The position numbers were made by a program, and so were the translations under genes. Below, piece by piece: positions 9,229-16,734 of a stretch of 64,000 nucleotides of DNA. The stretch lies in the NCBI RefSeq assembly GCF_007997285.1, contig NZ_VORX01000003.1:1-64000 (forward strand), given 5' to 3'. Each line of letters opens with the position of its first letter. The first letter of the stretch is position 1. The notes below the pieces were generated by a model. The model saw nothing but the letters and a program-made list of their open reading frames with translations. It did no database searches and was not told the origin of the DNA. The stretch comes from Gelidibacter salicanalis (GTDB lineage Bacteria > Bacteroidota > Bacteroidia > Flavobacteriales > Flavobacteriaceae).

Positions 9229-9927
9229 TTACAGCAGGTAAAACATCAATCCAATTTTAATACTATTCATGACGATAGACTTCCCATCAAGGCGTACAGT
9301 ATCTTTAAAAATAGGATTGAGACCATAATAGACATGAAAGTTCCAAGTGGAGTAGCCCGCGCTTAGTGTGAGTCCGTATTGAAGCGCATCAAAATCGTCA
9401 TTCGCATTCAATTTAATATCGGCCGCACTTCCAGTGAATTTGGACGTATTATGAAATACGTACCCCAATTTCACCCCAGAATAAATTCGCCAAAACTTAT
9501 AGTCCTTGGCGGTAGACGTTCGCCATCGGAATTCTATAGGTAGCTCGAGGGCATAAGTCGTAAACTTATTTCTTTTGATGGTAATAATGCTTTCATCAAT
9601 GATATCATAACTATACCCACCATCAGGCCCCTCTGAGATCAGGAGGTTCTGGTTATAGGAATTGGCTGAAAGCCCTAATCCTATCCCTATTGCGACGTTA
9701 CGACGCTCGTTAATAGGCATATCCCTTATGACCCCAAAATGGACCCCACTGGAAAAACCACTTTGTTTGAGATCATTGGGAACGTTACCTAAAAGATTGT
9801 AGGTAAGTGAAAAGTAAAACTGATCTTCTCTATAATTATGGTCAACGAAGGTCGTATCTGTAGCCTGTTGTGCCAACATGAGCTGCGTGAAGCAACAACT
9901 AAGAATAAAAAAGATAGCACTTCTCAT
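9229..9927 (-). CDS. PorT-like outer-membrane beta-barrel protein
   Basis: The 232-residue protein has a signal peptide (about residues 1-19, ending LMLAQQ) and an all-beta pattern ending in IKIGLMFYLL, a typical outer-membrane C-terminal strand. The strands around FTTYALELPIEFRWR and YSGVKLGYVF resemble the PorT/OmpA-like barrel family of Bacteroidota, one member of which acts in type IX secretion; I cannot say that this one does. It is transcribed alone, convergent with the gene at 8568. A -7 box ends only 4 nt before its ATG, so the mRNA may lack a leader. Confidence 0.7.
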   Translation of the reverse strand: MRSAIFFILSCCFTQLMLAQQATDTTFVDHNYREDQFYFSLTYNLLGNVPNDLKQSGFSSGVHFGVIRDMPINERRNVAIGIGLGLSANSYNQNLLISEGPDGGYSYDIIDESIITIKRNKFTTYALELPIEFRWRTSTAKDYKFWRIYSGVKLGYVFHNTSKFTGSAADIKLNANDDFDALQYGLTLSAGYSTWNFHVYYGLNPIFKDTVRLDGKSIVMNSIKIGLMFYLL

Positions 9928-9931
9928 AGCA

Positions 9932-9939
9932 CAAATATA
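9932..9939 (-). promoter_or_regulatory. -7 box of the barrel gene, leaderless spacing
   Basis: On the minus strand TATATTTG fits TAnnTTTG and is followed by 4 nt and then the ATG at 9927. Confidence 0.55.
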
Positions 9940-10067
9940 ATTGATAATATTGAGTATTTTGATATTGTAGTTAAAAGGAATGGTCTCCCAATTGATGATT
10001 TAATTAAATGAGAAGTCAGTCAGGATGGCGGGTAACATATCCAATACTATAAATGAAATGTAATCGC

Positions 10068-10099
10068 AAAAAAAAAGCATCCTACAGGAGTAGGATGCT
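10068..10099 (-). terminator. Intrinsic terminator of the exbB-exbD cluster
   Basis: On the minus strand AGCATCCTA pairs with TAGGATGCT around a 6-nt loop and is followed by nine T. It lies about 30 nt past the last exbD stop. Confidence 0.9.
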
Positions 10100-10127
10100 A
10101 ATACTATTTAACTAATACTTGTAGTTC

Positions 10128-10604
10128 TTAATTATCCGCTACATCACCTTTTTTAGTGGTGTAATTGATTTTCAACGCATTTTCTTTTCTAAGTTCCTGC
10201 TTAACATCACTTACCAGTCCCATATTGGCACCTTCGTCAACCTTAAGAGCAACGGTTAAAAATGGAATAAGTTCTTCTCTTTTAGAGGCTCTTTCAGAAG
10301 CAATAAAAGCTTTAATCTCAGAGAGATCTGCAAACTTATCATTTAATTGAATTCGTGATTCTTTACCATATTGAGCTTGGAAAGCTTCTTGAGGTTTTCC
10401 GATATAAATGTACATTACCAAATCCTTTTTATCTAGTTTTTCAACCTGATCAGCAAAAGGTAACTTGTTTTCAATCTTCAATGTCGTATCACGCATCGTC
10501 GTCGCCACCATAAAAAAGAACAGTAGCATAAATACAATATCAGGTAACGACGCTGTATTTATTGCCGGTAAATTGCCTGATTTCTTTTTATTAAATTTGG
10601 CCAT
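10128..10604 (-). CDS. exbD: ExbD/TolR-family protein (second copy)
   Basis: Part of a proton-motive-force-driven inner-membrane motor that energises outer-membrane processes. The 158-residue protein has a short cytoplasmic N terminus, one membrane span (about residues 22-42, LPDIVFMLLFFFMVATT) with the conserved Asp (PDIVF) that conducts protons, and a periplasmic domain. It is the last gene of a four-gene minus-strand cluster, 20 nt after the other exbD. No TonB gene is beside it. Confidence 0.9.
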   Translation of the reverse strand: MAKFNKKKSGNLPAINTASLPDIVFMLLFFFMVATTMRDTTLKIENKLPFADQVEKLDKKDLVMYIYIGKPQEAFQAQYGKESRIQLNDKFADLSEIKAFIASERASKREELIPFLTVALKVDEGANMGLVSDVKQELRKENALKINYTTKKGDVADN

Positions 10605-10624
10605 ATTGCTTTTTTTCTAAATTA

Positions 10625-11224
10625 TTATTGCACTTCTGATAGCTTCTGAGGATATTCAATTTTAACCTTTTCGATTTTCTCTTTTAGGTCATCCTTGTTT
10701 CCAATCCAATTAACGTCAGCATAATTTGCTTCCATTTCCTTCAAGGTTTTCCCGTAAAGCTCCATAGCACGTCTATCTCTCAACTGATTGTAAGCGGCTA
10801 CCAATTCATTTTGAACTGAAATATAGATCCCGTATTTAGTTTCTCTATCGTTCTTTAATGAAATGATGGCTTTATCAGGATTGTCAGATGATGCTGGATC
10901 TCTTTTACCTTTACAGTAAGTACAGCCATCAGTACCTGTTCCACCACCGTTATCTAAAAACTCGACAGCGGCTTTTCTCAAATCTTTAAGCTCCATCAAT
11001 TGTTCCTCAACTAATAGTTGGTTGTTTCTGTTCAATTGAACCGTAAAGATATTCTTTTGCTTAATGATAGGTGGTTCCGTTTCAGTATCATCAATAGGAG
11101 GTAATTTTCTGTTTAACCCTGTATCTGTCTCAATAGTCGTGGTGACCAAGAAAAAGATAAGAAGTAAGAATGCAATATCAGCCATGGATCCTGCATTAAC
11201 TTCGGGTGCTGATCTTTTTGCCAT
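10625..11224 (-). CDS. exbD: ExbD/TolR-family protein (first copy, with Cys insertion)
   Basis: Same motor family as its neighbour. The 199-residue protein has the membrane span near residues 15-35 (MADIAFLLLIFFLVTTT, with the conserved Asp) and a periplasmic domain longer than the usual 130-140-residue ExbD. The extra length includes a Gly-rich stretch with a CTYC pair (about residues 95-105) that could bind metal or form a disulfide, and a C-terminal helical extension. It starts 2 nt downstream of the preceding gene, so the cluster is one operon. Confidence 0.9.
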   Translation of the reverse strand: MAKRSAPEVNAGSMADIAFLLLIFFLVTTTIETDTGLNRKLPPIDDTETEPPIIKQKNIFTVQLNRNNQLLVEEQLMELKDLRKAAVEFLDNGGGTGTDGCTYCKGKRDPASSDNPDKAIISLKNDRETKYGIYISVQNELVAAYNQLRDRRAMELYGKTLKEMEANYADVNWIGNKDDLKEKIEKVKIEYPQKLSEVQ

Positions 11225-11226
11225 AA

Positions 11227-11679
11227 TTACTTAGTTATTTTTTTAATTCCTGCCAATGCCATTGCTGCCGCAGCACCAACGATTAAAATGTAGAACGCTA
11301 TTAAACCTGCACCTACCATATGCGCTTCGCCTTCAGTTGCTGGAGCTCCGTTATAGAGATATTTTCCTGCATCATCTCCGCTAGAGAATACGTATGCTAT
11401 TATTAAGACTGCTGCAAAAGCGCCCACACCTATTAATGTGCTTTTTAAAGAACCTGTATTTGTAAACAGGTTTTTCACTACAAAAAACAGAACGAAAGCT
11501 AAAGTCAGTGCAAAAATAATGTAAGTTACAAAAGCCATTGGATCTATGATAGCGCTATCGCCATCAAGAGCTGCAGCTTTGATTGCTTCATCACCTTTTG
11601 AGATAATCATCACTAAAAAGATGATCCCTGCAAGGCCTAGAAGCGCAGCTACTATTTTTAATATTTTGTGTAAATTCAT
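11227..11679 (-). CDS. Membrane protein between exbB and exbD, unknown function
   Basis: The 150-residue protein has four predicted membrane spans (about residues 8-28, 48-68, 80-100 and 125-145) separated by short loops. I do not recognise a named family. Its position between ExbB and the two ExbD genes is typical of Bacteroidota and suggests a subunit of the same energising complex. Gaps to both neighbours are very small (21 and 2 nt). Confidence 0.8.
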   Translation of the reverse strand: MNLHKILKIVAALLGLAGIIFLVMIISKGDEAIKAAALDGDSAIIDPMAFVTYIIFALTLAFVLFFVVKNLFTNTGSLKSTLIGVGAFAAVLIIAYVFSSGDDAGKYLYNGAPATEGEAHMVGAGLIAFYILIVGAAAAMALAGIKKITK

Positions 11680-11700
11680 AATTTTCTTAAATTGTTCGGT

Positions 11701-12477
11701 TTATCTTTTGTATCTCACAAGCATATCCATCAATGTGATAGAAGCATCTTCCATGTCATTTACAATACTATCAATCTTAGCAATGATATAGTTGTAAAAC
11801 ACTTGAAGGATAATTGCTACAATAAGACCAAATACCGTTGTTAAAAGTGCTACTTTAATACCACCTGCAACAAGTGAAGGTTGCATATCTCCAGCAGCTT
11901 CAATTTTATCAAAAGCTTGAATCATACCGATTACAGTACCCATAAACCCAAGCATTGGAGCTAAGGCGATAAACAATGAGATCCACGATACGTTTTTCTC
12001 TAATTGGCCCATTTGAACACCACCGTAAGCAATAACAGCTTTTTCAGCAGCATCTAAATCGCCGTCCGCTCTATCTAAACCTTGGTAATAAATAGAAGCA
12101 ACAGGACCTTTTGTATTTCTACAAACTTCCTTAGCAGCTTCGATACCACCTGATTGTAAAGCATCTTCTACATTTTGAACTAATTTCTTAGTGTTTGTAG
12201 TTGATAAATTTAAAAAGATAATTCTTTCAATGGCAATTGCAAGTCCTAAAATTAAACAAAGCAATACAATACCCATAAAGCCAGGGCCACCTTCAATAAA
12301 ACGTTTCTTTAATTCTTGATGAAACCCAAGTTCTTCAGCCTGAGCCGGTGTCTCGTCTTGAGTTACTGTTGCAACGGTTGTAGTCGCCATTGATGCTGTA
12401 GCCGCATAGTTATTTGCACTTACAGTTCCGAAAGCCATGATTCCTGCAATGGCTAGGATAGAAAATAGTCTTTTCAT
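11701..12477 (-). CDS. exbB: MotA/TolQ/ExbB proton channel family protein
   Basis: The 258-residue inner-membrane protein has a signal-peptide-like N terminus (about residues 1-22, then a Thr/Ala-rich linker), a span at about 55-75, a cytoplasmic segment, and two spans (about 155-175 and 200-225). The segment LAPMLGFMGTVIGMIQAF is the conserved TolQ/ExbB motif. It is the first gene of the exbB-membrane protein-exbD-exbD operon. The N-terminal leader ahead of the first channel span is common in Bacteroidota ExbB. Confidence 0.93.
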   Translation of the reverse strand: MKRLFSILAIAGIMAFGTVSANNYAATASMATTTVATVTQDETPAQAEELGFHQELKKRFIEGGPGFMGIVLLCLILGLAIAIERIIFLNLSTTNTKKLVQNVEDALQSGGIEAAKEVCRNTKGPVASIYYQGLDRADGDLDAAEKAVIAYGGVQMGQLEKNVSWISLFIALAPMLGFMGTVIGMIQAFDKIEAAGDMQPSLVAGGIKVALLTTVFGLIVAIILQVFYNYIIAKIDSIVNDMEDASITLMDMLVRYKR

Positions 12478-12619
12478 TGTTCTGATCTTAAATTTTATTA
12501 GTTAAAGTGTTAAAGATATAAAAAAATTGCAATTAAAAAATAAAAATGCGGGAGAGACTAAGAGATTTAATGATATCTCAATGCATTACTCCCATTACGG
12601 TAATGCAATATTGTTACAA

Positions 12620-12654
12620 TTTAAAAGGTTGACTTCTATCAGAATCGTCAACCT
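12620..12654 (-). terminator. Terminator downstream of tRNA-Ser
   Basis: On the minus strand AGGTTGAC pairs with GTCAACCT (8 bp) and is followed by TTTTAAATT, about 20 nt past the tRNA 3' end. Confidence 0.65.
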
Positions 12655-12672
12655 ATAAACTGAATTTAATTG

Positions 12673-12760
12673 CAGAGAGGAAGGGATTCGAACCCTCGAT
12701 ACCCTTTTGAGGTATACACGCTTTCCAGGCGTGCGCCTTCGACCGCTCGGCCACCACTCT
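12673..12760 (-). tRNA. tRNA-Ser (anticodon GGA)
   Basis: An 88-nt class II tRNA. Acceptor arms AGAGTGG/CCTCTCT, anticodon stem CACGC/GCGTG around a loop with GGA, a long variable arm (TATACCTC/GAGGGTTCGAA region) and a T arm with GGTTCGAATCC. Discriminator base G. CCA is not encoded, as usual in Bacteroidota. Confidence 0.96.
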
Positions 12761-12832
12761 AAAATTTAGAACTTAATTGCTGTGCCAAATAACGAAAAAA
12801 TCTTTTAGGGCAGAAAATTTTAAGCGTTAATT

Positions 12833-13864
12833 TTAAGACATTTCTCCTCTTAAGGAGGTTTCAAATATGGTTTTGAACGTTTTAGAGGAAATTTTTTCTC
12901 CCAACATGTACATTAATTTGGTCACTGCAGCTTCTGTTGTGATGTCTTTTCCTGAAATTACGCCCATTTTTTTCAATTGGGAACTCGTTTCATACTGTCC
13001 CATATGAACACTTCCACCCGAACATTGGGTTACATTAATTACAGGAATGCCATTTTTAATGGTCTTTTTAACCAGGTCAAGAAACCATTCTTCTGTCGTC
13101 GTATTTCCAGCACCATAAGTTTCTAAAATAATTCCTTTTATAGCGGTGGACGATAACATGCACTCCAAAACTGGCTTAGAAATGCCCGGAAACATTTTAA
13201 TTAAGGCAATATTATTTTCGAGTTTCTTGTGAATTTTAAAAGTTTTACGTGTATTAGGCTTAAAAAGATGGTCTTTAGACACCTTTAAATGCACGCCTGA
13301 TTCTGCCAAATCTGGATAATTTAAAGATTCGAACGCTTCAAAATGTTCAGCGTTGATCTTGGTGGTCCTATTGCCACGGTATAATTTGTACTCAAAATAA
13401 AGGCCCACTTCCCTAATAACAGGCTTGCCTTGATAGTGCAAAGAGGCCATTTGTATGGATGTAATCAGATTTTCTTTGGCATCTGTACGCAAATCGCCAA
13501 TAGGCAGTTGGGAGCCAGTTAAAATTACCGGTTTTGCCAAATTTTCGAGCATAAAGCTCAAGGCTGATGCTGTATAACTCATCGTATCACTGCCGTGCAA
13601 CACTACAAAACCGTCAAAAGAGGAATAATTATTCTCAATGACTTCCGCAATCTGTATCCAATATTGGGGGTTCATATTGGAAGAATCAATGGGCTCCTCA
13701 AAAGAATACGTGGTAATCTGACAGTCCAACAACTTCAATTCGGGTATTTTTTTAATCAAATTGCTGAAATCGAAGGCTTTTAAAGCTCCGGACTCAGCAT
13801 GTTTGATCATTCCGATGGTACCACCTGTATAGATTAATAAGATATCGGGCTGTAGGTTGGACAT
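12833..13864 (-). CDS. ansA: Type I L-asparaginase
   Basis: Hydrolyses L-asparagine to aspartate and ammonia. The 343-residue protein has no signal peptide, fitting a cytoplasmic type I enzyme. The first catalytic Thr lies in YTGGTIGM (about residues 12-19), and the second catalytic centre is VLHGSDTM (about 88-95, with the Thr-Asp-Lys triad) and GSQLPIGDLRTDAKENL further on. It lies 3 nt after the tatD stop, so both genes are probably co-transcribed. The two-gene order tatD-asparaginase recurs in Flavobacteriaceae as far as I remember. Confidence 0.95.
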   Translation of the reverse strand: MSNLQPDILLIYTGGTIGMIKHAESGALKAFDFSNLIKKIPELKLLDCQITTYSFEEPIDSSNMNPQYWIQIAEVIENNYSSFDGFVVLHGSDTMSYTASALSFMLENLAKPVILTGSQLPIGDLRTDAKENLITSIQMASLHYQGKPVIREVGLYFEYKLYRGNRTTKINAEHFEAFESLNYPDLAESGVHLKVSKDHLFKPNTRKTFKIHKKLENNIALIKMFPGISKPVLECMLSSTAIKGIILETYGAGNTTTEEWFLDLVKKTIKNGIPVINVTQCSGGSVHMGQYETSSQLKKMGVISGKDITTEAAVTKLMYMLGEKISSKTFKTIFETSLRGEMS

Positions 13865-13867
13865 AGA

Positions 13868-14638
13868 TTATAGTTTAAAAATAACTTTAGAGTTTTCTGT
13901 GGTAATTTCCGCAATCTGAGCTGCAGGCATTTGGTATAGTTCGGAAAGTTTTTCCAAGACCTTTATAATGTAGGCACTTTCATTGCGTTTTCCTCTATAA
14001 GGTGTAGGTGATAAATAAGGCGAATCTGTCTCAAGGACGATGTGCTTCAAGTCGATTTCATTCAGAAACTTATCAATGCCGCCATTCTTAAAGGTTACAA
14101 CGCCCCCAATGCCCAACTTCATATTAAAAGACAGCGCGCGTTTAGCTTGCTCAAAGGTACCAGTGAAACAATGGAAAATACCAAATAAATCGTTTGATTG
14201 CTCCGTTTCCAATACCTCAAATATCTCATCAAAAGCATCGCGGCAATGTATGACGATTGGCAACTGATACTGTTTAGCGAGTTTTATTTGATGTTTGAAT
14301 GCTTCTTTCTGGATTTCTAAGGTAGTCTGATCCCAATACAAGTCAATTCCGATTTCTCCAACAGCGACAAACTTTCGTTTTGCTAAGAGTGCTTCCACAT
14401 GGTGCAATTCGTCCTTATAAGTATCCTCTTTTACAGATGTGGGATGCAAGCCGGTCATCAAATGAACATGTTCTGGAAAATCGGCCTCCAACTGCAGCAT
14501 GGCCTCAGTATAAGTGGAATCAATAGCAGGAATAAAAAATCGGGTTACATTGGCTGCAAGGGCACGTTCAATCATTGCTTTACGATCCTCATCAAAAGCG
14601 TCACTGTATAAATGGGTGTGGGTATCTGTAATAATCAT
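13868..14638 (-). CDS. tatD: TatD-family metal-dependent deoxyribonuclease
   Basis: The 256-residue amidohydrolase-fold protein shows the full TatD metal ligand set: DTHTHLY (about residues 5-11), GEIGIDLYWD (about 92-101), VIHCRDAFDE (about 128-137), FHCFTG (about 156-161) and LETDSPYLSPTPYRG (about 205-219). Family members are 3'-5' exonucleases acting on DNA, in repair or DNA degradation, in the cytoplasm. It heads a two-gene operon with the asparaginase. A -7 box ends 4 nt before the ATG, predicting a leaderless mRNA. Confidence 0.94.
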   Translation of the reverse strand: MIITDTHTHLYSDAFDEDRKAMIERALAANVTRFFIPAIDSTYTEAMLQLEADFPEHVHLMTGLHPTSVKEDTYKDELHHVEALLAKRKFVAVGEIGIDLYWDQTTLEIQKEAFKHQIKLAKQYQLPIVIHCRDAFDEIFEVLETEQSNDLFGIFHCFTGTFEQAKRALSFNMKLGIGGVVTFKNGGIDKFLNEIDLKHIVLETDSPYLSPTPYRGKRNESAYIIKVLEKLSELYQMPAAQIAEITTENSKVIFKL

Positions 14639-14642
14639 GGTG

Positions 14643-14650
14643 CAAAAGTA
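14643..14650 (-). promoter_or_regulatory. -7 box of tatD, leaderless spacing
   Basis: On the minus strand TACTTTTG fits TAnnTTTG and is separated from the ATG at 14638 by 4 nt. Confidence 0.55.
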
Positions 14651-14871
14651 TAGGTTCTTTTACAAATAATTGCACTTCCTTCTCCGGAGAATTCAAAGTT
14701 AAAGTCCAAGTTTAGAGCATCACTCCGGGGAATCTTAAAAATCTCAAAAAAAATTATTTTTAGAGTTTTACCGAAAATACCATGGCGTTGGGGGCACTTC
14801 ATATTTATAATTTCCTTAGGAGGCTAGCGCGTATAATTATGCTATTTTTAATGTTTTAAATAAAAAAACAC

Positions 14872-15339
14872 ATGACTCTAAAAAATGATCAGATTCCCAC
14901 GTCTTTAAAAGACTTTCTTTTAGATAAAGGCTACATCAAGGTAAAACTTAAATTGACCAAGACCAATCATTTTGAAATTAAGGCGACCATAAATGGTGTC
15001 AAAGGCTTGTTCATTTTAGATACAGGCGCATCCTATTCGTGCGTGGGCTTTGAAGGTGTTGAAACCTTCAAATTGACTGCTAAAGATTCAGACGTTAAAG
15101 CTGCCGGTGCGGGCGCTACAGATATGCTCACCCAACTTTCCAAGAAAAATAAGATCAAAATCGGGAAATGGAAAAAAGATAAAGTCGCCTTGGTGCTTTT
15201 TAACCTCACCCACGTGAATACCGCCCTACTACATCATAATTCGCAACCCGTAGATGGCATTATAGGTGCTGACATTTTAAAAAAAGCAAAAGCTGTAATT
15301 GACTATGAGAAGAATAATGTGTATTTAAAAATGCCATAA
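14872..15339 (+). CDS. Retropepsin-like aspartic protease
   Basis: The 155-residue protein has a single pepsin-like lobe: the catalytic motif FILDTGASYSCVG (about residues 51-63) and the downstream DGIIGADILKKAKAVIDY segment (about 128-145) typical of clan AA retropepsin-like proteins. Such enzymes work as homodimers. There is no signal peptide or membrane span, so a cytoplasmic location is inferred, unlike periplasmic relatives. The target is unknown. It lies alone, 58 nt upstream of the response regulator. Confidence 0.82.
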   Translation: MTLKNDQIPTSLKDFLLDKGYIKVKLKLTKTNHFEIKATINGVKGLFILDTGASYSCVGFEGVETFKLTAKDSDVKAAGAGATDMLTQLSKKNKIKIGKWKKDKVALVLFNLTHVNTALLHHNSQPVDGIIGADILKKAKAVIDYEKNNVYLKMP

Positions 15340-15397
15340 GCGGGGTGTTTTTTTATGGCAAAGTACTACCTTTAAGATCCCTAACCATAAATAGCCA

Positions 15398-16021
15398 ATG
15401 CAAGCCTCTATACTCATAGCAGACGATCACCCTCTCATTCTTAAAGGTCTGACCGATTTTTTGGTGGAAAAAAATTACAATCTTGCTGGAAGTGCCACTA
15501 ATGGTAAGGAAGCGCTCGAAATGATTGTTTCACAACAACCGGACATTGCTATTCTCGATATTCAAATGCCCTATTTGACGGGTCTACAAATTGCTCAAAA
15601 ATGTAAAGATTTAAAACTACACACAAAAATTGTACTGATAACTTTTGAAAATGATGAAGCCGTCTACAATCAGGCAAAAGACTTAGAAATTTACGGCTAT
15701 GTACTGAAAGAATTTGCACTTGTAGAAATAGAAAATTGTATCGCTGCAGTTTTAAAAGGCAACTCCTATTTTAGTCCTGAACTGATCGAATATCTAGAGA
15801 TTAATGAAGTACCGGAAGCGTTAGAAACCCTCACCCCTATGGAGAGAGAGGTGCTCAGGCTGATTGCTCAGAATAAAACTGCTAAAGAAATTGGAAACAT
15901 TCTTTTTACCTCCAGCAGAACCGTTGAGAAACATAAAAGCCATCTCATTAAAAAACTCGACTTAGAGTCCAAGTCAAGCAGTTTGGCGCTTTATGCTAAA
16001 GAAAACGAAGCCTTCCTGTAA
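15398..16021 (+). CDS. Orphan NarL/FixJ-family response regulator
   Basis: The 207-residue protein has an N-terminal receiver domain with acidic pocket DD (residues 9-10), phosphoacceptor D54 (AILDIQMP) and the Thr/Lys switch (LITFEN, then LKEFA), and a C-terminal LuxR-type helix-turn-helix (about residues 143-195: LTPMEREVLRLIAQNKTAKEI, then SSRTVEKHKSHLIKKL). No histidine kinase gene adjoins it. The stop codon sits 1-2 nt before the first of three 7-2-7 inverted heptamers that overlap downstream promoters, the geometry bound by NarL-type regulators, so it is the natural candidate for controlling them. Confidence 0.93.
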   Translation: MQASILIADDHPLILKGLTDFLVEKNYNLAGSATNGKEALEMIVSQQPDIAILDIQMPYLTGLQIAQKCKDLKLHTKIVLITFENDEAVYNQAKDLEIYGYVLKEFALVEIENCIAAVLKGNSYFSPELIEYLEINEVPEALETLTPMEREVLRLIAQNKTAKEIGNILFTSSRTVEKHKSHLIKKLDLESKSSSLALYAKENEAFL

Positions 16022-16022
16022 A

Positions 16023-16071
16023 AATACGTAGTTCTACGTATTGTGGGTTACGCTCTTAATGGCGACCTTTA
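16023..16071 (+). promoter_or_regulatory. Box 1: TACGTAG-TT-CTACGTA operator overlapping a promoter
   Basis: The palindrome (16023-16042) holds two inverted 7-mers spaced by 2 nt. Its last bases give the TTG (16041-16043) of a -33 element, and GACCTTTA (16064-16071) stands at the -7 position after a 20-nt spacer. Boxes 2 and 3 have identical spacing. The predicted start is near 16076. Confidence 0.75.
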
Positions 16072-16156
16072 TGCTGCTATTAATCATTCTCATAAGAGAA
16101 CCAAGAAGAGCTCTATTTGCTTATTTCATCTAAAGCTTTTTAAAACAGACATACTC

Positions 16157-16258
16157 ATGAAATCGCAATCCAGCTTTACGAATATTTCTTTCGCCTTAGG
16201 ATTGATTCTGACTTCTATGTTGGTAATCTTATTAAATATTCTGGTTGCTTTTTTATAA
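16157..16258 (+). CDS. 33-residue single-span membrane microprotein
   Basis: ATG 16157 opens a 33-codon frame: a polar N terminus (MKSQSSFTN) followed by one continuous hydrophobic stretch of about 24 residues to the C terminus (ending ILVAFL). It lies about 80 nt downstream of the start predicted for box 1 and ends 20 nt before a strong terminator, so it fits a one-gene transcript. A longer in-frame start (16043) lies upstream of the predicted transcript start and is not credible. I do not recognise a family. Its pattern resembles the 36-residue protein behind box 3. Confidence 0.6.
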   Translation: MKSQSSFTNISFALGLILTSMLVILLNILVAFL

Positions 16259-16278
16259 TCAGATAATTTTCAGTCAAC

Positions 16279-16310
16279 AAGCGCATTCTCCATCAGAATG
16301 CGCTTTTTTT
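16279..16310 (+). terminator. Terminator of the box 1 transcript
   Basis: AAGCGCATTCT pairs perfectly with AGAATGCGCTT (11 bp) around CCATC, followed by seven T. Confidence 0.93.
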
Positions 16311-16338
16311 ACACTTAAATCTTACAAATACCCTTAAA

Positions 16339-16387
16339 AATACGTAGTTCTACGTATTGTATACCACCCAAATAATGACGAAATTTA
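16339..16387 (+). promoter_or_regulatory. Box 2: TACGTAG-TT-CTACGTA operator overlapping a promoter
   Basis: The palindrome (16339-16358) is identical to box 1. TTG at 16357-16359, a 20-nt spacer and GAAATTTA at 16380-16387 reproduce the same promoter geometry. After the -7 box both unit 1 and unit 2 carry TGCTATTAAT at the same distance. Confidence 0.75.
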
Positions 16388-16391
16388 CAAT

Positions 16392-16461
16392 GCTATTAAT
16401 TCTTAGGGGAATTATTTTATAGAGCTCTGGATTGTCATTGATTCAGGGCTCTATTTTTTTT
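16392..16461 (+). ncRNA. Predicted small RNA, about 70 nt
   Basis: Transcription from box 2 should start near 16392 and end at the hairpin 16421-16453 (TAGAGCTCTG paired with CAGGGCTCTA, one wobble) followed by eight T. The RNA would begin with a small hairpin (TAATTC/GAATTA) and has no credible start codon; the only ATG (16390) lies at or before the predicted 5' end and opens ten codons. This is a prediction from promoter and terminator signals only. Confidence 0.45.
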
Positions 16462-16479
16462 GCAGCTTGGCTACCTAAA

Positions 16480-16528
16480 AATACGTAATTCTACGTATTG
16501 TTCAGTGTCACTCTATGAGATAAATTTA
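16480..16528 (+). promoter_or_regulatory. Box 3: TACGTAA-TT-CTACGTA operator overlapping a promoter
   Basis: The palindrome (16480-16499) has one change from boxes 1 and 2 (G to A at 16488). TTG 16498-16500, a 20-nt spacer and TAAATTTA 16521-16528 keep the spacing exactly. Predicted start near 16533. Confidence 0.75.
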
Positions 16529-16623
16529 CGTCTTCAGCTCAACCAGGTCGATACTCATCAATTAGTTTATTACACTAGCCGCGTATGGACTAAAACACAC
16601 CAGTCATAAAAATTGCACTTATC

Positions 16624-16734
16624 ATGGAAAACCAAACTAAAAAAATCAACAGAACCCTCATCATTACGTTGATTGTTAGCGCTGTATTAATTATTACCGC
16701 CAATATAATAGTTACCTTCTTCTATACACCATAG
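16624..16734 (+). CDS. 36-residue single-span membrane microprotein
   Basis: ATG 16624 opens 36 codons: a polar, basic N terminus (MENQTKKINR) followed by one span of about 20 residues and a short tail (FFYTP). Positive charges before the span predict an N-in orientation. It is preceded by a leader of about 90 nt from box 3 and followed after 12 nt by a terminator. It is too short for usual gene callers and I recognise no family. It and the 33-residue protein probably belong to one regulon. Confidence 0.6.
   Translation: MENQTKKINRTLIITLIVSAVLIITANIIVTFFYTP

Noticed and set aside
14690-14870. Riboswitch upstream of the retropepsin gene
   Set aside because: No conserved aptamer core or paired stems that I could recognise.
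16390-16422. Ten-codon frame MLLILRGIIL as a third microprotein
   Set aside because: Its ATG lies at or upstream of the predicted transcript start, so translation is improbable, though not excluded.
16021-16500. Palindromes as simple dispersed repeats or terminators
   Set aside because: No T run follows them, and exact spacing to a -7 box in all three cases speaks for regulatory sites.
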